Position numbers and translations under genes: made by a program
Source: Micromonospora sp. M71_S20
Lineage (GTDB): Bacteria; Actinomycetota; Actinomycetes; Mycobacteriales; Micromonosporaceae
NCBI RefSeq assembly: GCF_003664255.1
Contig: NZ_RCCV01000001.1
Location: forward strand, 3,410,001-3,474,000
DNA length: 64,000 bases
Direction: 5' to 3'
The notes under the pieces: generated by a model
The model's input: only the letters and a program-made list of their open reading frames with translations
Told to the model about the DNA's origin: nothing
Databases searched by the model: none
Shown here: positions 34,498 to 43,351 of the stretch, piece by piece
Layout: the number at the start of each line of letters is the position of its first letter
How positions within the stretch are numbered: the first letter of the stretch is position 1

Positions 34498-35181
34498 TCA
34501 GGGCCTCGCCGGGGCGTCCGGTTCCGACACCCGCAGGTGCCGGTCCAGGTTCGCCACCAGCTCGTCCGCGCCGGCGGGAACGACGTCGTCGGCCCAGCTC
34601 CGCAGTGCCCGCAGGAACCCGGCCAGGTTCGTCCGGACGCCGTCGACGAGCCCCGTCAGCTCGTCGACGGGGACGTCCACCCAGGAACTGCCCTCCTCGT
34701 CCGCCCACACCCGGACCGTGCCGTCGGGGCGCCGCTCCACCCAGGGGTCGGGGTCGTGGCCCAGGTTCGGTGAGCGGCCCGCCGGGATCTCGTACCACTC
34801 GCGCCAGTCGTTGAGGTCACTGCAGCAGCCCGGGTCGACCCGTGCCCCCGTCGTCGGGTCGGTGAGGCGCAGGCCGCCGGGCACCAGCAGGGAACCGGGC
34901 TCCGGGCCGGCCGCCACCAGCGGCAGCACGGCGGTCAGCGGATCGTCGCCCCCGGGCCACACCGTGCGGTCGTCGAGATGGTTGTACGCCGCGATCCGCG
35001 CCACGGCGGCGCCCACCTCGGCGGAGGTCAGGGCCTCGGAGAGCGCCAGCCACGGCCCGACGTCGGCCACCGGCCAGAGCGGGAAGTCGTCGAGGCGACC
35101 CACCTCGAGCACCGGCTGGAGCCGTGGCGCGTGGCGGGCGGAGGCGGACCGGTGCCCGGCGGGGGTAGGGGGTCCGGTCAC
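34498..35181 (-). CDS. Hypothetical protein, 227 aa
   Basis: A soluble acidic protein (FPLWPVADVGPWLALSEALTS, then YEIPAGRSPNLGHDPDPWVE). The pattern resembles uncharacterised actinobacterial proteins of the SMI1/SUKH neighbourhood type, but I cannot assign a family. The GTG overlaps the upstream DUF4291 gene stop (GTGA), so the two are co-translated. Confidence 0.7.
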   Translation of the reverse strand: MTGPPTPAGHRSASARHAPRLQPVLEVGRLDDFPLWPVADVGPWLALSEALTSAEVGAAVARIAAYNHLDDRTVWPGGDDPLTAVLPLVAAGPEPGSLLVPGGLRLTDPTTGARVDPGCCSDLNDWREWYEIPAGRSPNLGHDPDPWVERRPDGTVRVWADEEGSSWVDVPVDELTGLVDGVRTNLAGFLRALRSWADDVVPAGADELVANLDRHLRVSEPDAPARP

Positions 35182-35780
35182 GGCGCGGACGCGCCGATCA
35201 CGGCGGCCACGTCGGGCGGCAGCGGGTACGGGCGCTCCGGGGGCAGCAGCGCCCCGGCGGCGGCGTCGTCGCCGGCGTCGAGCGCCGCGCGCACCGCGTG
35301 GGCGGTCGGGGTCACGTCGCTGAGACCGACCAGCCACTCCTCGACGTACCGGCGCACCGCTTCGCCGGAGAGACCCACCTGTAGGGAACGGTGCGGCAGC
35401 GGGGCCAGGCGCAGCGACCGTTCCGGGTCCCACTGCACCCGCACCGGGCTGGCCCGCAGCCGTCGCGACCAGTCCTCCCGGTCCGGGTGGCGGGCGCGGT
35501 CGAAGCCGCTCAGGCAGGAGTTGGTCAGCGCCCACTCGAAGCCGGCGCGGGTGATCTCGACGGCCAGCACCCGCTCCTGCCCGGGCTTCGCGCCCCAGCC
35601 GCAGCGGTACATCATCCACCGGAACGACGGCTTGATCCACGTCATCCGTTCCCGTTTGAACGGCGGGACGAAGCGGCCGGCGGCCAGCGCCGGGTGGGCG
35701 ATCTCCGGCGGGTACGCCTGGTACACGGTCACGGTGTCGGCGGTGAAGCGGGCGCGAACCTGGTGGGCGGGGACCGGCAT
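35178..35780 (-). CDS. DUF4291 domain protein
   Basis: The 200-aa protein has the family core VYQAYPPEIAHPALAAGRFV and MTWIKPSFRWMMYRCGWG, with a conserved basic stretch and SLQVGLSGEAVRRYVEEW. The family is widespread in bacteria and fungi without known activity. It is divergent from the PemK-like gene and coupled to the hypothetical gene downstream. Confidence 0.85.
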   Translation of the reverse strand: MPVPAHQVRARFTADTVTVYQAYPPEIAHPALAAGRFVPPFKRERMTWIKPSFRWMMYRCGWGAKPGQERVLAVEITRAGFEWALTNSCLSGFDRARHPDREDWSRRLRASPVRVQWDPERSLRLAPLPHRSLQVGLSGEAVRRYVEEWLVGLSDVTPTAHAVRAALDAGDDAAAGALLPPERPYPLPPDVAAVIGASAP

Positions 35781-35868
35781 GGCGCTGATCCTGACCGATC
35801 GTCCGGGCCCGGTCCACCGGATTGTCCCGCCCGGGCCGGCGCCTCCGACGGGGGATAGGCTGCCGGTC

Positions 35869-36351
35869 GTGGCAGGTCTTCTCAGGAGTGTGGCGGCCCG
35901 TATCGGCGGGGTGATCCCGTCGCCGCGCCGGCCCCGGCCGGGCCCGGCGCAGGTCGCCCGCCCCCGCCAGGTCGCCGCGTTGCAGCGCCGGCAACTGGCG
36001 TACGCCCCGGAGCTCGACGGGCACGCCGATCCGGGCGAGATCGTCTGGACCTGGGTGCCGTACGAGGACGACCCGCGCCAGGGCAAGGACCGCCCCGTGC
36101 TGGTGGTGGGCCGGCACAGCCGGACGTTGTTCGGGCTGATGCTGTCCAGCCAGGCCGAGCGCGACGGGCAGCGGCACTGGCTCGCGCTCGGCCCGGGCGA
36201 GTGGGACCGGGACAACCGGCCGAGCTGGGTGCGGCTGGACCGGGTGCTGACCATGCGGGAGGACGGCATCCGCCGGGAGGGCGCGGTGTTGGACCGGGCC
36301 CGTTTCGACCGGGTGGGGCGGGCCCTGCGCGCCGGCTACGGCTGGCGCTGA
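35869..36351 (+). CDS. PemK/MazF-like protein
   Basis: The 160-aa protein has a C-terminal PemK-like barrel (residues about 55-155): GEIVWTWVPYEDDPRQGKDRPVLVVGR, then SSQAERDGQRHWL and SWVRLDRVLTMRED. The first 50 residues are a basic tail. MazF toxins are ribosome-independent mRNA endoribonucleases, but the usual small antitoxin gene is not next to it. The GTG at 35869 has TAGGCT 7 nt upstream, suggesting leaderless expression. It may be a domesticated family member. Confidence 0.8.
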   Translation: MAGLLRSVAARIGGVIPSPRRPRPGPAQVARPRQVAALQRRQLAYAPELDGHADPGEIVWTWVPYEDDPRQGKDRPVLVVGRHSRTLFGLMLSSQAERDGQRHWLALGPGEWDRDNRPSWVRLDRVLTMREDGIRREGAVLDRARFDRVGRALRAGYGWR

Positions 36352-36354
36352 CCG

Positions 36355-37005
36355 TCAGGCCGGCTCGCGGCTCGGCCCGATCCCGGCGCCGTGGGCGTCC
36401 GGCGGCGGGTACGGCTGCTCGGCCAGCAGCCGGGCCAGGTGTGCGCTGTTGAGCGCCAGCGCCTTCGTGGTGCGTCCCGTGGTGTCGGGCTTGGGCCGGG
36501 CGTCGATGTAGTCCACCTTGTGCAGCGCCTCGCCGACCCAGTAGGTGGCGCCCGCCGCGGGGCAGGTGAAACCGACCTCGTTGAGGGCCTGCTGGACCTC
36601 GCCGATGGTGTGGTGCGCGCCGTCCTCGTTGCCGACGACCGCGACTGCGCCCACCTTGCCGTAGGTGAGCAGCCGGCCCTCGGCGTCGGTCTCGGAGAGC
36701 TCGGCGTCGAGCCGTTCGAGGACCATCTTGCACACGGCGGACGGCTGACCGAGCCAGATCGGCGTGGCGATGACGAGGATCTGCGCGGCCATCAGCCGGG
36801 ACCGGATGACCGGCCAGCCGTCGCCGTCGCCCTCGTCGGTGGAGACGCCGAAGCGCACGTCGTGGTCGACGACCCGGATCAGGTCGCCGGCCACACTCTG
36901 CTCGGCGAGGGCGTCGAGCACCTCGCGCCCGAGCACCTCGGCGCTCGACGGGGCGGGGGAGCGCTTGAGGGTGCAGTTCAGGACCAGGGCCCGGATGCTC
37001 GCCAC
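36355..37005 (-). CDS. NAD(P)H-dependent FMN reductase/flavodoxin-fold oxidoreductase
   Basis: The 216-aa protein has the FMN phosphate loop LVLNCTLKRSPAPSS, the isoalloxazine loop ATPIWLGQPSAVCKMVLERL and VGNEDGAHH, typical of the NADPH-dependent FMN reductase family. The GTG at 37005 has GGAGGAACCACC in front. Its 3' end is only 3 bp from the convergent PemK-like gene. Confidence 0.87.
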   Translation of the reverse strand: MASIRALVLNCTLKRSPAPSSAEVLGREVLDALAEQSVAGDLIRVVDHDVRFGVSTDEGDGDGWPVIRSRLMAAQILVIATPIWLGQPSAVCKMVLERLDAELSETDAEGRLLTYGKVGAVAVVGNEDGAHHTIGEVQQALNEVGFTCPAAGATYWVGEALHKVDYIDARPKPDTTGRTTKALALNSAHLARLLAEQPYPPPDAHGAGIGPSREPA

Positions 37006-37123
37006 GGTGGTTCCTCCCTCGGCCGGCGCGGCGCTGACCATGCCGGCATACCCGGCAACCGGCGCGAGACACGTCCAAACGCGTCGTGTCCCGACCGGCG
37101 GTCCGGTGGCGCGGCTTGCGCGC

Positions 37124-37786
37124 TCAGCACTCCGCCAGGTGGGCGGTGTCGACGAGTTGCCGGGGCGGGCGGGCCACTCCGAGGCTCTTGGCCCGGTACA
37201 TCGCGGCGTCGGCGCGGTCGAGCGCCTCGGTGAGCTGCCCCGGCCCGGTGACGGGGGCGAGCCCGACGGAGGCGGTCACCCGGACGCTCAGCCCACCCAG
37301 CGGGATCGGCGCGGCAAGGCTGTCGCAGAGCCGCCGGGTGGCGTGCTCGATCCACCGCCGGTCGATCGTCGGGCTGGCCAGCAGCCCGGCGAACTCGTCG
37401 CCGCCGAGCCGGGCGACCAGGTTGTCCCCGGCGAACGCGGCGAGCCGTTGGGCGACGCTGACCAGCACCTGGTCGCCGGCGGCGTGACCGTAGCGGTCGT
37501 TGATCTGCTTGAAGTCGTCGAGATCGAGCACCACGGCGATCAGCGGCTGCCCGGCCGCGTCGGTGAGCAGCGTGGCGGCCAGGCGGTAGAACGCGCGGCG
37601 GTTGGGCAGGCCGGTCAGGGGATCGTGGCTGGCGGCGTGCCGCTCGGCGGCGAGCTCGGCCTGGAGGTGCCTGATCTCGACCTCGGCCTGGACCGCGCGG
37701 CGGTGCAGCTGCCAGGAGGTGACGAGAGCCCCGGCGGCACAGATGCCGGACGCGATGGTCAACGGATCCGGCACGAGACCTCCCAT
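37124..37786 (-). CDS. GGDEF-domain diguanylate cyclase
   Basis: The protein is about 220 aa with one N-terminal membrane helix (TIASGICAAGALVTSWQLH), a short coiled linker and a GGDEF domain (from DPLTGLPNRRAFYRLA) with intact active site ARLGGDEFAGLL. It should make cyclic di-GMP from two GTP. No sensory domain beyond the helix and no RxxD inhibitory site is evident. The start is uncertain: ATG 37786 is used, ATG 37834 is possible. Confidence 0.88.
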   Translation of the reverse strand: MGGLVPDPLTIASGICAAGALVTSWQLHRRAVQAEVEIRHLQAELAAERHAASHDPLTGLPNRRAFYRLAATLLTDAAGQPLIAVVLDLDDFKQINDRYGHAAGDQVLVSVAQRLAAFAGDNLVARLGGDEFAGLLASPTIDRRWIEHATRRLCDSLAAPIPLGGLSVRVTASVGLAPVTGPGQLTEALDRADAAMYRAKSLGVARPPRQLVDTAHLAEC

Positions 37787-37879
37787 CAGCACGATGCCGC
37801 CGGCCCCCGCGCGCGGCGGTCCGCGCCCGCGCATCGGGCCCCGTCCTTCCTGGTCGCAGCCCAGGTCAGGTAACTCAGA

Positions 37880-37902
37880 GTGAACAGATGGGCACTGTTC
37901 AC
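37880..37902. promoter_or_regulatory. Inverted repeat GTGAACA-N9-TGTTCAC
   Basis: Perfect 7-bp arms (37880-37886, 37896-37902) lie between the divergent GGDEF gene and DUF397 gene. It could be an operator for the Scr1-like regulator or another HTH protein. Confidence 0.55.
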
Positions 37903-37928
37903 GTGCGTTATCATGCTCGCTGTCCGAT

Positions 37929-37949
37929 GCAGATGCAATAGCAGATGCA
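37929..37949 (+). repeat. Direct repeat GCAGATGCA, 12-bp pitch
   Basis: GCAGATGCA at 37929-37937 is repeated at 37941-37949, separated by ATA. It lies between the inverted repeat and the DUF397 start and may be part of the same control region. Confidence 0.45.
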
Positions 37950-38038
37950 CGTGCAGGAAGCCCCTTCGTCGATATCGTGCCCCCTCTGTCAGGCACCGCT
38001 GCCCGGCGTCACGGGGGGCTCGCGAGAGAAAGACGTCC

Positions 38039-38278
38039 ATGCAGCAGCCTCCGAACGGCGTTCCCACCGACCAGCTGCCCCCGCTCGCCTGGCAGAAGAG
38101 CCGCCGGAGCAATCCCAGCGGCAACTGCGTCGAGCTGGCCGAACTGCCCGGCGGCGCCGGCATCGCACTGCGCAACTCCCGGCACCCGGAGGGGCCGGCG
38201 TTGATCTACACGGTGGACGAGATCGCCGCCTTCGTGCTCGGCGCCCGCGACGGGGACTTCGACAATCTGATCGCCTGA
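38039..38278 (+). CDS. DUF397 domain protein (Scr2-like)
   Basis: The 79-aa protein contains the DUF397 core: LAWQKSRRSNPSGNCVELAELP, then IALRNSRHPEGPALIYT and EIAAFVLGARDGDFDNL. These small proteins are typically encoded next to Scr1-type HTH regulators in actinomycetes and are proposed to form a toxin-antitoxin-like or regulatory pair with them. The partner is the gene at 38440. Confidence 0.9.
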   Translation: MQQPPNGVPTDQLPPLAWQKSRRSNPSGNCVELAELPGGAGIALRNSRHPEGPALIYTVDEIAAFVLGARDGDFDNLIA

Positions 38279-38439
38279 CGCTCGCCTGCCGGCGGCGAGC
38301 GCGTCGCCGAGCGCGTCCCGATGACCGGGACGAATTGTCCGCACCGAGGAAGTTCACCTCACTCACGGTTCATGGCATGCTTACACGTCGGCCGCGGGAG
38401 GGCACCTGGTCGGCACGAACCGGCATGTGGAGGTCGGCT

Positions 38440-39327
38440 GTGACGATGGGTCCCGCCGAGGGCGGTCCGGGGACCGGCCCGACCGTGCTGCGCATGTTGC
38501 TCGGCGCCCAGTTGCGCCGGCTGCGCGAGTCCAGCGGCGTGACCCGGGAGGGCGCCGGCTGGGAGATCCGCGCCTCCGAGTCGAAGATCAGCCGGATGGA
38601 GCTGGGCCGGGTCGGCTTCAAGGAGCGCGACGTCGCGGACCTGCTCACCCTCTACGGCGTCACCGCGCCCGAGGAGCGGGAGGCGCTGCTCAAGCTCGCC
38701 CGCGACGCCAACAGCCCGGGCTGGTGGCACCGCTACGGCGACGTGCTGCCGAACTGGTTCCAGTCGTACCTCGGGCTGGAGGCGGCCGCCGCGCTCATCC
38801 GCAGCTACGAGGTTCAGTTCGTTCCCGGCCTGCTCCAGACCCGGGAGTACGCCCGGGCGGTGGTGCTGCTCGGGCACGGCCGGGCCGCCCCGGCGGAGAT
38901 CGAGCGTCGGGTCGCGTTGCGCATGCAGCGCCAGCGGTTGCTGCACCGCGAGAACCCGCCGCAGCTCTGGGCGGTGGTGGACGAGGCCGCGCTGCGCCGG
39001 CCGATGGGCGGCCCACGGGTGATGCGTGAGCAGGTGGCGGCGTTGATCGAGGCCACCAAGTCGCCGAACATCCGGCTCCAGGTCATCCCGTTCGCCGCCG
39101 GTGGGCACGCCGCCGCGGGCGGGGCCTTCACCATCCTGCGCTTCGGTGACCGGGAGCTGCCCGACATCGTCTACATCGAACAGCTCACCAGCGCGCTCTA
39201 CCTCGACAAGCGCGACGACCTCGACTACTACGCGGTGGCGATGGAACGCCTCTGCGTGGAGGCCGAGCCGCCGGAGCGTACGCCGGAGATCCTCGGCGCG
39301 ATCCTGGACGACCTCTACCCGGGGTGA
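38440..39327 (+). CDS. Helix-turn-helix regulator with DUF5753 domain (Scr1-like)
   Basis: The 295-aa protein has an N-terminal XRE-type HTH (LGAQLRRLRESSGVTREG, IRASESKISRMELGRVGF) followed by the DUF5753 domain (WFQSYLGLEAAAALIRSYE, FVPGLLQTREYARAVV, IEQLTSALYLDKRDD). GTG 38440 is preceded by GGAGG. Members of this family activate antibiotic production in Streptomyces. It is paired with the DUF397 gene and followed by a DUF574-like methyltransferase, a common neighbourhood. Confidence 0.92.
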   Translation: MTMGPAEGGPGTGPTVLRMLLGAQLRRLRESSGVTREGAGWEIRASESKISRMELGRVGFKERDVADLLTLYGVTAPEEREALLKLARDANSPGWWHRYGDVLPNWFQSYLGLEAAAALIRSYEVQFVPGLLQTREYARAVVLLGHGRAAPAEIERRVALRMQRQRLLHRENPPQLWAVVDEAALRRPMGGPRVMREQVAALIEATKSPNIRLQVIPFAAGGHAAAGGAFTILRFGDRELPDIVYIEQLTSALYLDKRDDLDYYAVAMERLCVEAEPPERTPEILGAILDDLYPG

Positions 39328-39434
39328 CCACCGCGGGGCCTCGCCCGGGTGGCGGTGCGGCTAGCATGGTCGCCGACCGGCGACAGTGGACGGACGCCCC
39401 CGGTCGCGGGTGGCGCAGAGTCGTGGAGGCTGCC

Positions 39435-40283
39435 TTGACCACCGATGCCCCGGGTACGACGACCGGCCCCGCCCACCCGAGCGACCGCATCGACACCTCG
39501 GTGGCCCACCCCGCCCGCCGGTACAACTACTGGCTCGGTGGCAAGGACAACTTCCAGGCCGACCGGGACTCCGGCGACATCGTGGCGGCGTCCTTCCCGA
39601 CCATCCGCACCGCCGCCTTGGAGAACCGCCGTTTTCTCCAGCGGGCCGTGCGTCACCTCGCCCGGGAGGCGGGCATCCGCCAGTTCCTCGACATCGGCAC
39701 CGGCATCCCGACCGCCGACAACACCCACGAGGTCGCGCAGGCGATCGCCCCCGAGTCGCGGGTGGTCTACGTCGACAACGACCCGATCGTGCTCGCACAC
39801 GCCCGGGCGCTGCTGACCAGCTCGCCCGAGGGCGCCACCGCCTACATCGACGCCGACCTGCGCGACCCGGAACGGATCCTGCGCCACCCCGACCTGCTGC
39901 GCACCATCGACCTGTCCCGGCCGGTCGGCCTGATGCTGGTCGCGATCCTGCACTTCGTCGGCGACGAGGACGACCCGTACGCCGTGGTCACGCGGCTGCT
40001 CGACGCGCTGCCGCCGGGCAGCTACCTGGCGGCCTCGCACGCCACCCACGACTACCTGCCCCCGCACGTGGCGCAGGAGGCGAAGGCGGCGGCCCGGGGC
40101 GGCAGCCCGCACGGCCTGATCAACCTGCGCACCCGGGCCGAGTTCACCCGGTTCTTCGACGGGCTGGAGCTGATGGAGCCCGGCGTCACCTCGGTCGCCG
40201 AGTGGCGTGCCGAGGACGCGCCGCAGCCCCGCCCGGCGGCGGCCGAGGTCAGCATGTACGGCGGGGTGGCCCGCAAGGGCTGA
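39435..40283 (+). CDS. SAM-dependent methyltransferase, DUF574 family
   Basis: The 282-aa protein of the actinobacterial S-adenosyl-methyltransferase PF04672 group opens with ARRYNYWLGGKDNF. Motif I is FLDIGTGIPTADNTHEV, with VVYVDNDPIVLAHARALL next and MLVAILHFVGD as motif IV. TTG 39435 is selected because GGAGG lies 7 nt upstream. Family members are linked to regulators like the one upstream; the substrate is unknown. Confidence 0.88.
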   Translation: MTTDAPGTTTGPAHPSDRIDTSVAHPARRYNYWLGGKDNFQADRDSGDIVAASFPTIRTAALENRRFLQRAVRHLAREAGIRQFLDIGTGIPTADNTHEVAQAIAPESRVVYVDNDPIVLAHARALLTSSPEGATAYIDADLRDPERILRHPDLLRTIDLSRPVGLMLVAILHFVGDEDDPYAVVTRLLDALPPGSYLAASHATHDYLPPHVAQEAKAAARGGSPHGLINLRTRAEFTRFFDGLELMEPGVTSVAEWRAEDAPQPRPAAAEVSMYGGVARKG

Positions 40284-40377
40284 CCGTCCACTCCGACCAC
40301 CCCGTCCGGCCGACCGGGCGGGGTGGATTCGTTGCGCCCACCGGACGGCGTTGACGGAGGTGGCCCCTTGACCTAGT

Positions 40378-40410
40378 CTCTGTATCGATCCAGTCTGAAT
40401 CGATACAGAG
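40378..40410. promoter_or_regulatory. Perfect 12-bp inverted repeat upstream of the LacI gene
   Basis: CTCTGTATCGAT at 40378-40389 and ATCGATACAGAG at 40399-40410, 9-nt spacer. It ends 8 bp before the GTG start of the LacI-family gene, and TTGACC (40368-40373) is just upstream. It probably provides autoregulation or binds a different repressor. Confidence 0.7.
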
Positions 40411-40418
40411 GGGGTGCG

Positions 40419-41474
40419 GTGAAGCCGACCCTGCAGGCCGTCGCGGACGCCGTCGGCGTGTCCCGCAGCACCGTCTCCAACGCCTACAGCCGACCCGACC
40501 AGCTCTCCGCCGCCCTGCGCCAGCGGATCCTGGACGCCGCACGGCAGCTCGGCTACCCCGGCCCCAACCCCACCGCCCGGTCGCTGCGGCGCGGGTACGT
40601 GGGCGCCATCGGAGTGCTCTTCGAGTCGCGGCTGTCGTACGCCTTCACCGACCCCTTCGCGGTCCGCTTCCTGGCCGGCGTCGCCGAGGCGGCCGAGCGG
40701 CACGGCACCAGCCTGCTGCTCGTGCCGCTGCCGGCCGACGAGCCGGCAGCGCGGCGGGCGGTGGAGAACGCCGCCGTCGACGGCTTCTGCGTCTACTGCG
40801 TCGGCGACGAGGGCTGGGTCGTCGACGTGCTCCGAGAGCGCGGCCTGCCCGTCGTCACGACCGCCCCCCGCGACGACGCCGGCCCCGACGACCGCTACGT
40901 CGGCATCGACGAGCGGGCCGCCGCCCGGGCCGTCGCCGCCCACGTGGCGGGGCTCGGGCACCGGCGGGTCGCCCTGCTCGGCGACGCCGTGCGCCCCGGC
41001 GCGGCCCCGGGCGAACTGCGCCTCGCCGACGTGGCCGACGTCGCCCACCCGACGACCCGGGCGCGGCTGGCCGGGTTCGCCGACGCCTTCGCCGAGGTCG
41101 GGGTCGCCTGGTCCGAGCTGACCGTGCTCGCCGCCACCGACAACAGCCGGTCGGCGGGCGCCACGGCCGTCGCCGCCGCCCTCGCCGCCCCCGAACCGCC
41201 CACGGCGGTACTGGCCTGCGCGGACGTGCTCGCCCTCGGCGTCCTCGACGCGCTCGTCGAGGCCGGCCGGCCGCCCGTGTCGGTCACCGGCTTCGACGAC
41301 ATCGCCGAGGCCGCCACCGCCGGCCTGACCACCGTGCGGCAACCAGCCGAGGAGAAGGGGCGCATCGCCGCCCGGCTCCTGCTCGACCCGCCCGCCGACC
41401 CGGCGGCCGGCCACGTCCTGCTACCCACCGCACTCGTCGTCCGGTCCTCCACCGGACCCGTCCCAGGGAGCTGA
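40419..41474 (+). CDS. LacI/GalR-family transcriptional regulator
   Basis: The 351-aa protein has the LacI HTH at the N-terminus (LQAVADAVGVSRSTVSNAYSRPDQLSA) and the hinge helix TARSLRRG. The sugar-binding periplasmic-protein-like domain runs to SVTGFDDIAEAATAGLTTVRQP near the C-terminus. GTG 40419 follows GAGGGGG. No sugar genes are adjacent; the nearest LacI-type operators in the window are at 2686 and 19076. Confidence 0.93.
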   Translation: MKPTLQAVADAVGVSRSTVSNAYSRPDQLSAALRQRILDAARQLGYPGPNPTARSLRRGYVGAIGVLFESRLSYAFTDPFAVRFLAGVAEAAERHGTSLLLVPLPADEPAARRAVENAAVDGFCVYCVGDEGWVVDVLRERGLPVVTTAPRDDAGPDDRYVGIDERAAARAVAAHVAGLGHRRVALLGDAVRPGAAPGELRLADVADVAHPTTRARLAGFADAFAEVGVAWSELTVLAATDNSRSAGATAVAAALAAPEPPTAVLACADVLALGVLDALVEAGRPPVSVTGFDDIAEAATAGLTTVRQPAEEKGRIAARLLLDPPADPAAGHVLLPTALVVRSSTGPVPGS

Positions 41475-41476
41475 CC

Positions 41477-41680
41477 ATGGAACAGCCCACCGGCTTCGTC
41501 CTCGCCGTCGACGCGGTGACCCGACACGTCAACTCCGCCCGGCCGGACGCCCCCGTCCGCCCGGAGCGGCCCCGCGTCGCGCGACTCGCCCCCACCCGGC
41601 TGGCCGCCGCCGGCGTCCTGCGCCGGCTCGCCGACCGCATCCAGCCGCCGCCGGTCGCCGCCGCGCCGCGCTGCTCCTGA
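41477..41680 (+). CDS. Small hypothetical protein, 67 aa
   Basis: The ATG starts 2 bp after the LacI stop and has AGGGAG upstream. The product is basic (VTRHVNSARPDAPVRPERPR...), with no membrane segment and no known domain. It may be co-translated with the regulator. Confidence 0.55.
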   Translation: MEQPTGFVLAVDAVTRHVNSARPDAPVRPERPRVARLAPTRLAAAGVLRRLADRIQPPPVAAAPRCS

Positions 41681-41782
41681 CGTCGGTACGGGCCGGTCGT
41701 CGCCGCCCGAACCGCGACGACCGGCCCGCGACCGGGCACCACGCTGGTGGCCGACCCCGGCGGCAGGGCAGACTGAACGGCT

Positions 41783-43345
41783 ATGTCGCCGTTCTCGCCC
41801 ACCCTGCGGTTGCACGACCGTTACGTCCTGCGCGAGCGCATCGGCCTCGGCGGGATGTCCGAGGTGTGGCGCGCCGACGACGAGGTGCTGCACCGGCCCG
41901 TCGCCGTCAAGGCCCTCACCCGGGAGTTCGCCACCGACCCGCAACTGCGGGCCACCATCCAGCGCGAGGCCCGCGCCGCCGCGCGGCTGACCCACCCGCA
42001 CGTCACCCAGGTGTACGACTACGGCGAGGCGGCCCTGGACGGCGGCATCGTCGTGCCGTACCTGGTGATGGAGCTGGTGGAGGGGCGCAGCCTCGCCGAC
42101 CGGCTCGCCGCCGGGCCGCTGCCCTGGCCGGAGGCGGTCCGGATGGCCGGCCAGATCGCAGCGGCGCTCGCCGCCGCCCACCGCATCGGCGTGGTGCACC
42201 GCGACGTCAAGCCCGGCAACGTCATGCTCACCGAGACCGGCGCCAAGGTGCTCGACTTCGGCATCGCCGCGCTCGCGGGGCCGCACCACCCGCGGGCGGG
42301 GCAGACCGGCGAGCTGCTGATGGGCACACCCGCGTACTTCGCCCCGGAGCGGATGCGGCCCGGGCCGCCGAACCCGGCCAGCGACGTCTACGCCCTCGGT
42401 GCGCTGCTCTACCGCACCCTCACCGGCCGGGCCCCGCTGCCCGTGCAGACCTGGGAGGACGCGCTGGAGGTGCACGCCGGGCACCCACCGGTGCCGCCCC
42501 CGCGGGTCCCCGGGCTGCCGCCCGACATCGCCGAGTTGACCCTGGCCTGCCTCGCCACCGATCCGGCGCGGCGGCCGAGCGCGGCCCAGCTCGCCGCCCG
42601 CTTCGGCCCACAGGCGCCGGCCCACCCGACCACGGCCGTCCTGCCGACCGTGTCCGCCGGCGCATCGTCTGCGACTTCCCCTTCGTCGGCAAGCGCCGAG
42701 CACCCGCCGACCCTGATCGACCGCTCACCGCCGTCCCCGAATCCCACCGGCACCGGCCGCGCGGGGGTGCCGTACCCCGCCCCGCCGGGCGGGCGCCATC
42801 CCGTGGTCGCCCGCCCCGGCCGTCCCGCCCCGGCCGGCGGCGCGGGGGCGACGCGCAACAGGCCCGGCACCGCGCTGGTCGCCGTCGGCGTCGCGCTGCT
42901 CGTCGGGCTCGTCGGGGCGCTCGTCCTCGGCGACGGCGGAAGCCCGCCCCCGGCGGCGGCCCCCGCCACCGGCGCACCGGCCGCCAAACCGACCTCGTCC
43001 AGGCCGACGCCGACGCCGACCAGGACCTCCGCCCCGCCGCCGGTGACCGCGCGGCCCGAGCCGGTCGGCCTGCCGCAGTTCGTCGCCGAGTTCGCCGCGG
43101 TGCTCGCCTGGGCGCAGGCCCGCGGCGAGATCGACCGCAAGACTGTCGAGGGGCTACGGGACAAGCTCGCGGACCTGAGCCGGGGCAAGCAGAAGGACCG
43201 GGCCAAGCGGGTCGAGCAGCTGCGGGAGCGCCTCGCCGAGGCGGCCGAGGAGGGACAGATCCCGCCCGACACGGCGGCCCGACTCGACGCCCTGCTCGAC
43301 CGGGTCGCCACGCCGTCGCAGGACGACGGCGAGGACGACGACTGA
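41783..43345 (+). CDS. Membrane Ser/Thr protein kinase (PknB-like)
   Basis: The 520-aa Hanks-type kinase has a glycine loop IGLGGMSEVWRA, catalytic Lys43 (VAVK), HRDVKPGN at 139-146, DFG at 158-160 and TPAYFAPER as the activation-end motif. A Pro-rich linker follows, then a transmembrane helix (about 365-386, ALVAVGVALLVGLVGALVLGD). The external part is a Pro/Thr-rich stalk and a Lys/Arg/Glu-rich helical region; no PASTA domain is present, so the signal is unknown. Confidence 0.93.
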   Translation: MSPFSPTLRLHDRYVLRERIGLGGMSEVWRADDEVLHRPVAVKALTREFATDPQLRATIQREARAAARLTHPHVTQVYDYGEAALDGGIVVPYLVMELVEGRSLADRLAAGPLPWPEAVRMAGQIAAALAAAHRIGVVHRDVKPGNVMLTETGAKVLDFGIAALAGPHHPRAGQTGELLMGTPAYFAPERMRPGPPNPASDVYALGALLYRTLTGRAPLPVQTWEDALEVHAGHPPVPPPRVPGLPPDIAELTLACLATDPARRPSAAQLAARFGPQAPAHPTTAVLPTVSAGASSATSPSSASAEHPPTLIDRSPPSPNPTGTGRAGVPYPAPPGGRHPVVARPGRPAPAGGAGATRNRPGTALVAVGVALLVGLVGALVLGDGGSPPPAAAPATGAPAAKPTSSRPTPTPTRTSAPPPVTARPEPVGLPQFVAEFAAVLAWAQARGEIDRKTVEGLRDKLADLSRGKQKDRAKRVEQLRERLAEAAEEGQIPPDTAARLDALLDRVATPSQDDGEDDD

Positions 43346-43351
43346 ACCGGC

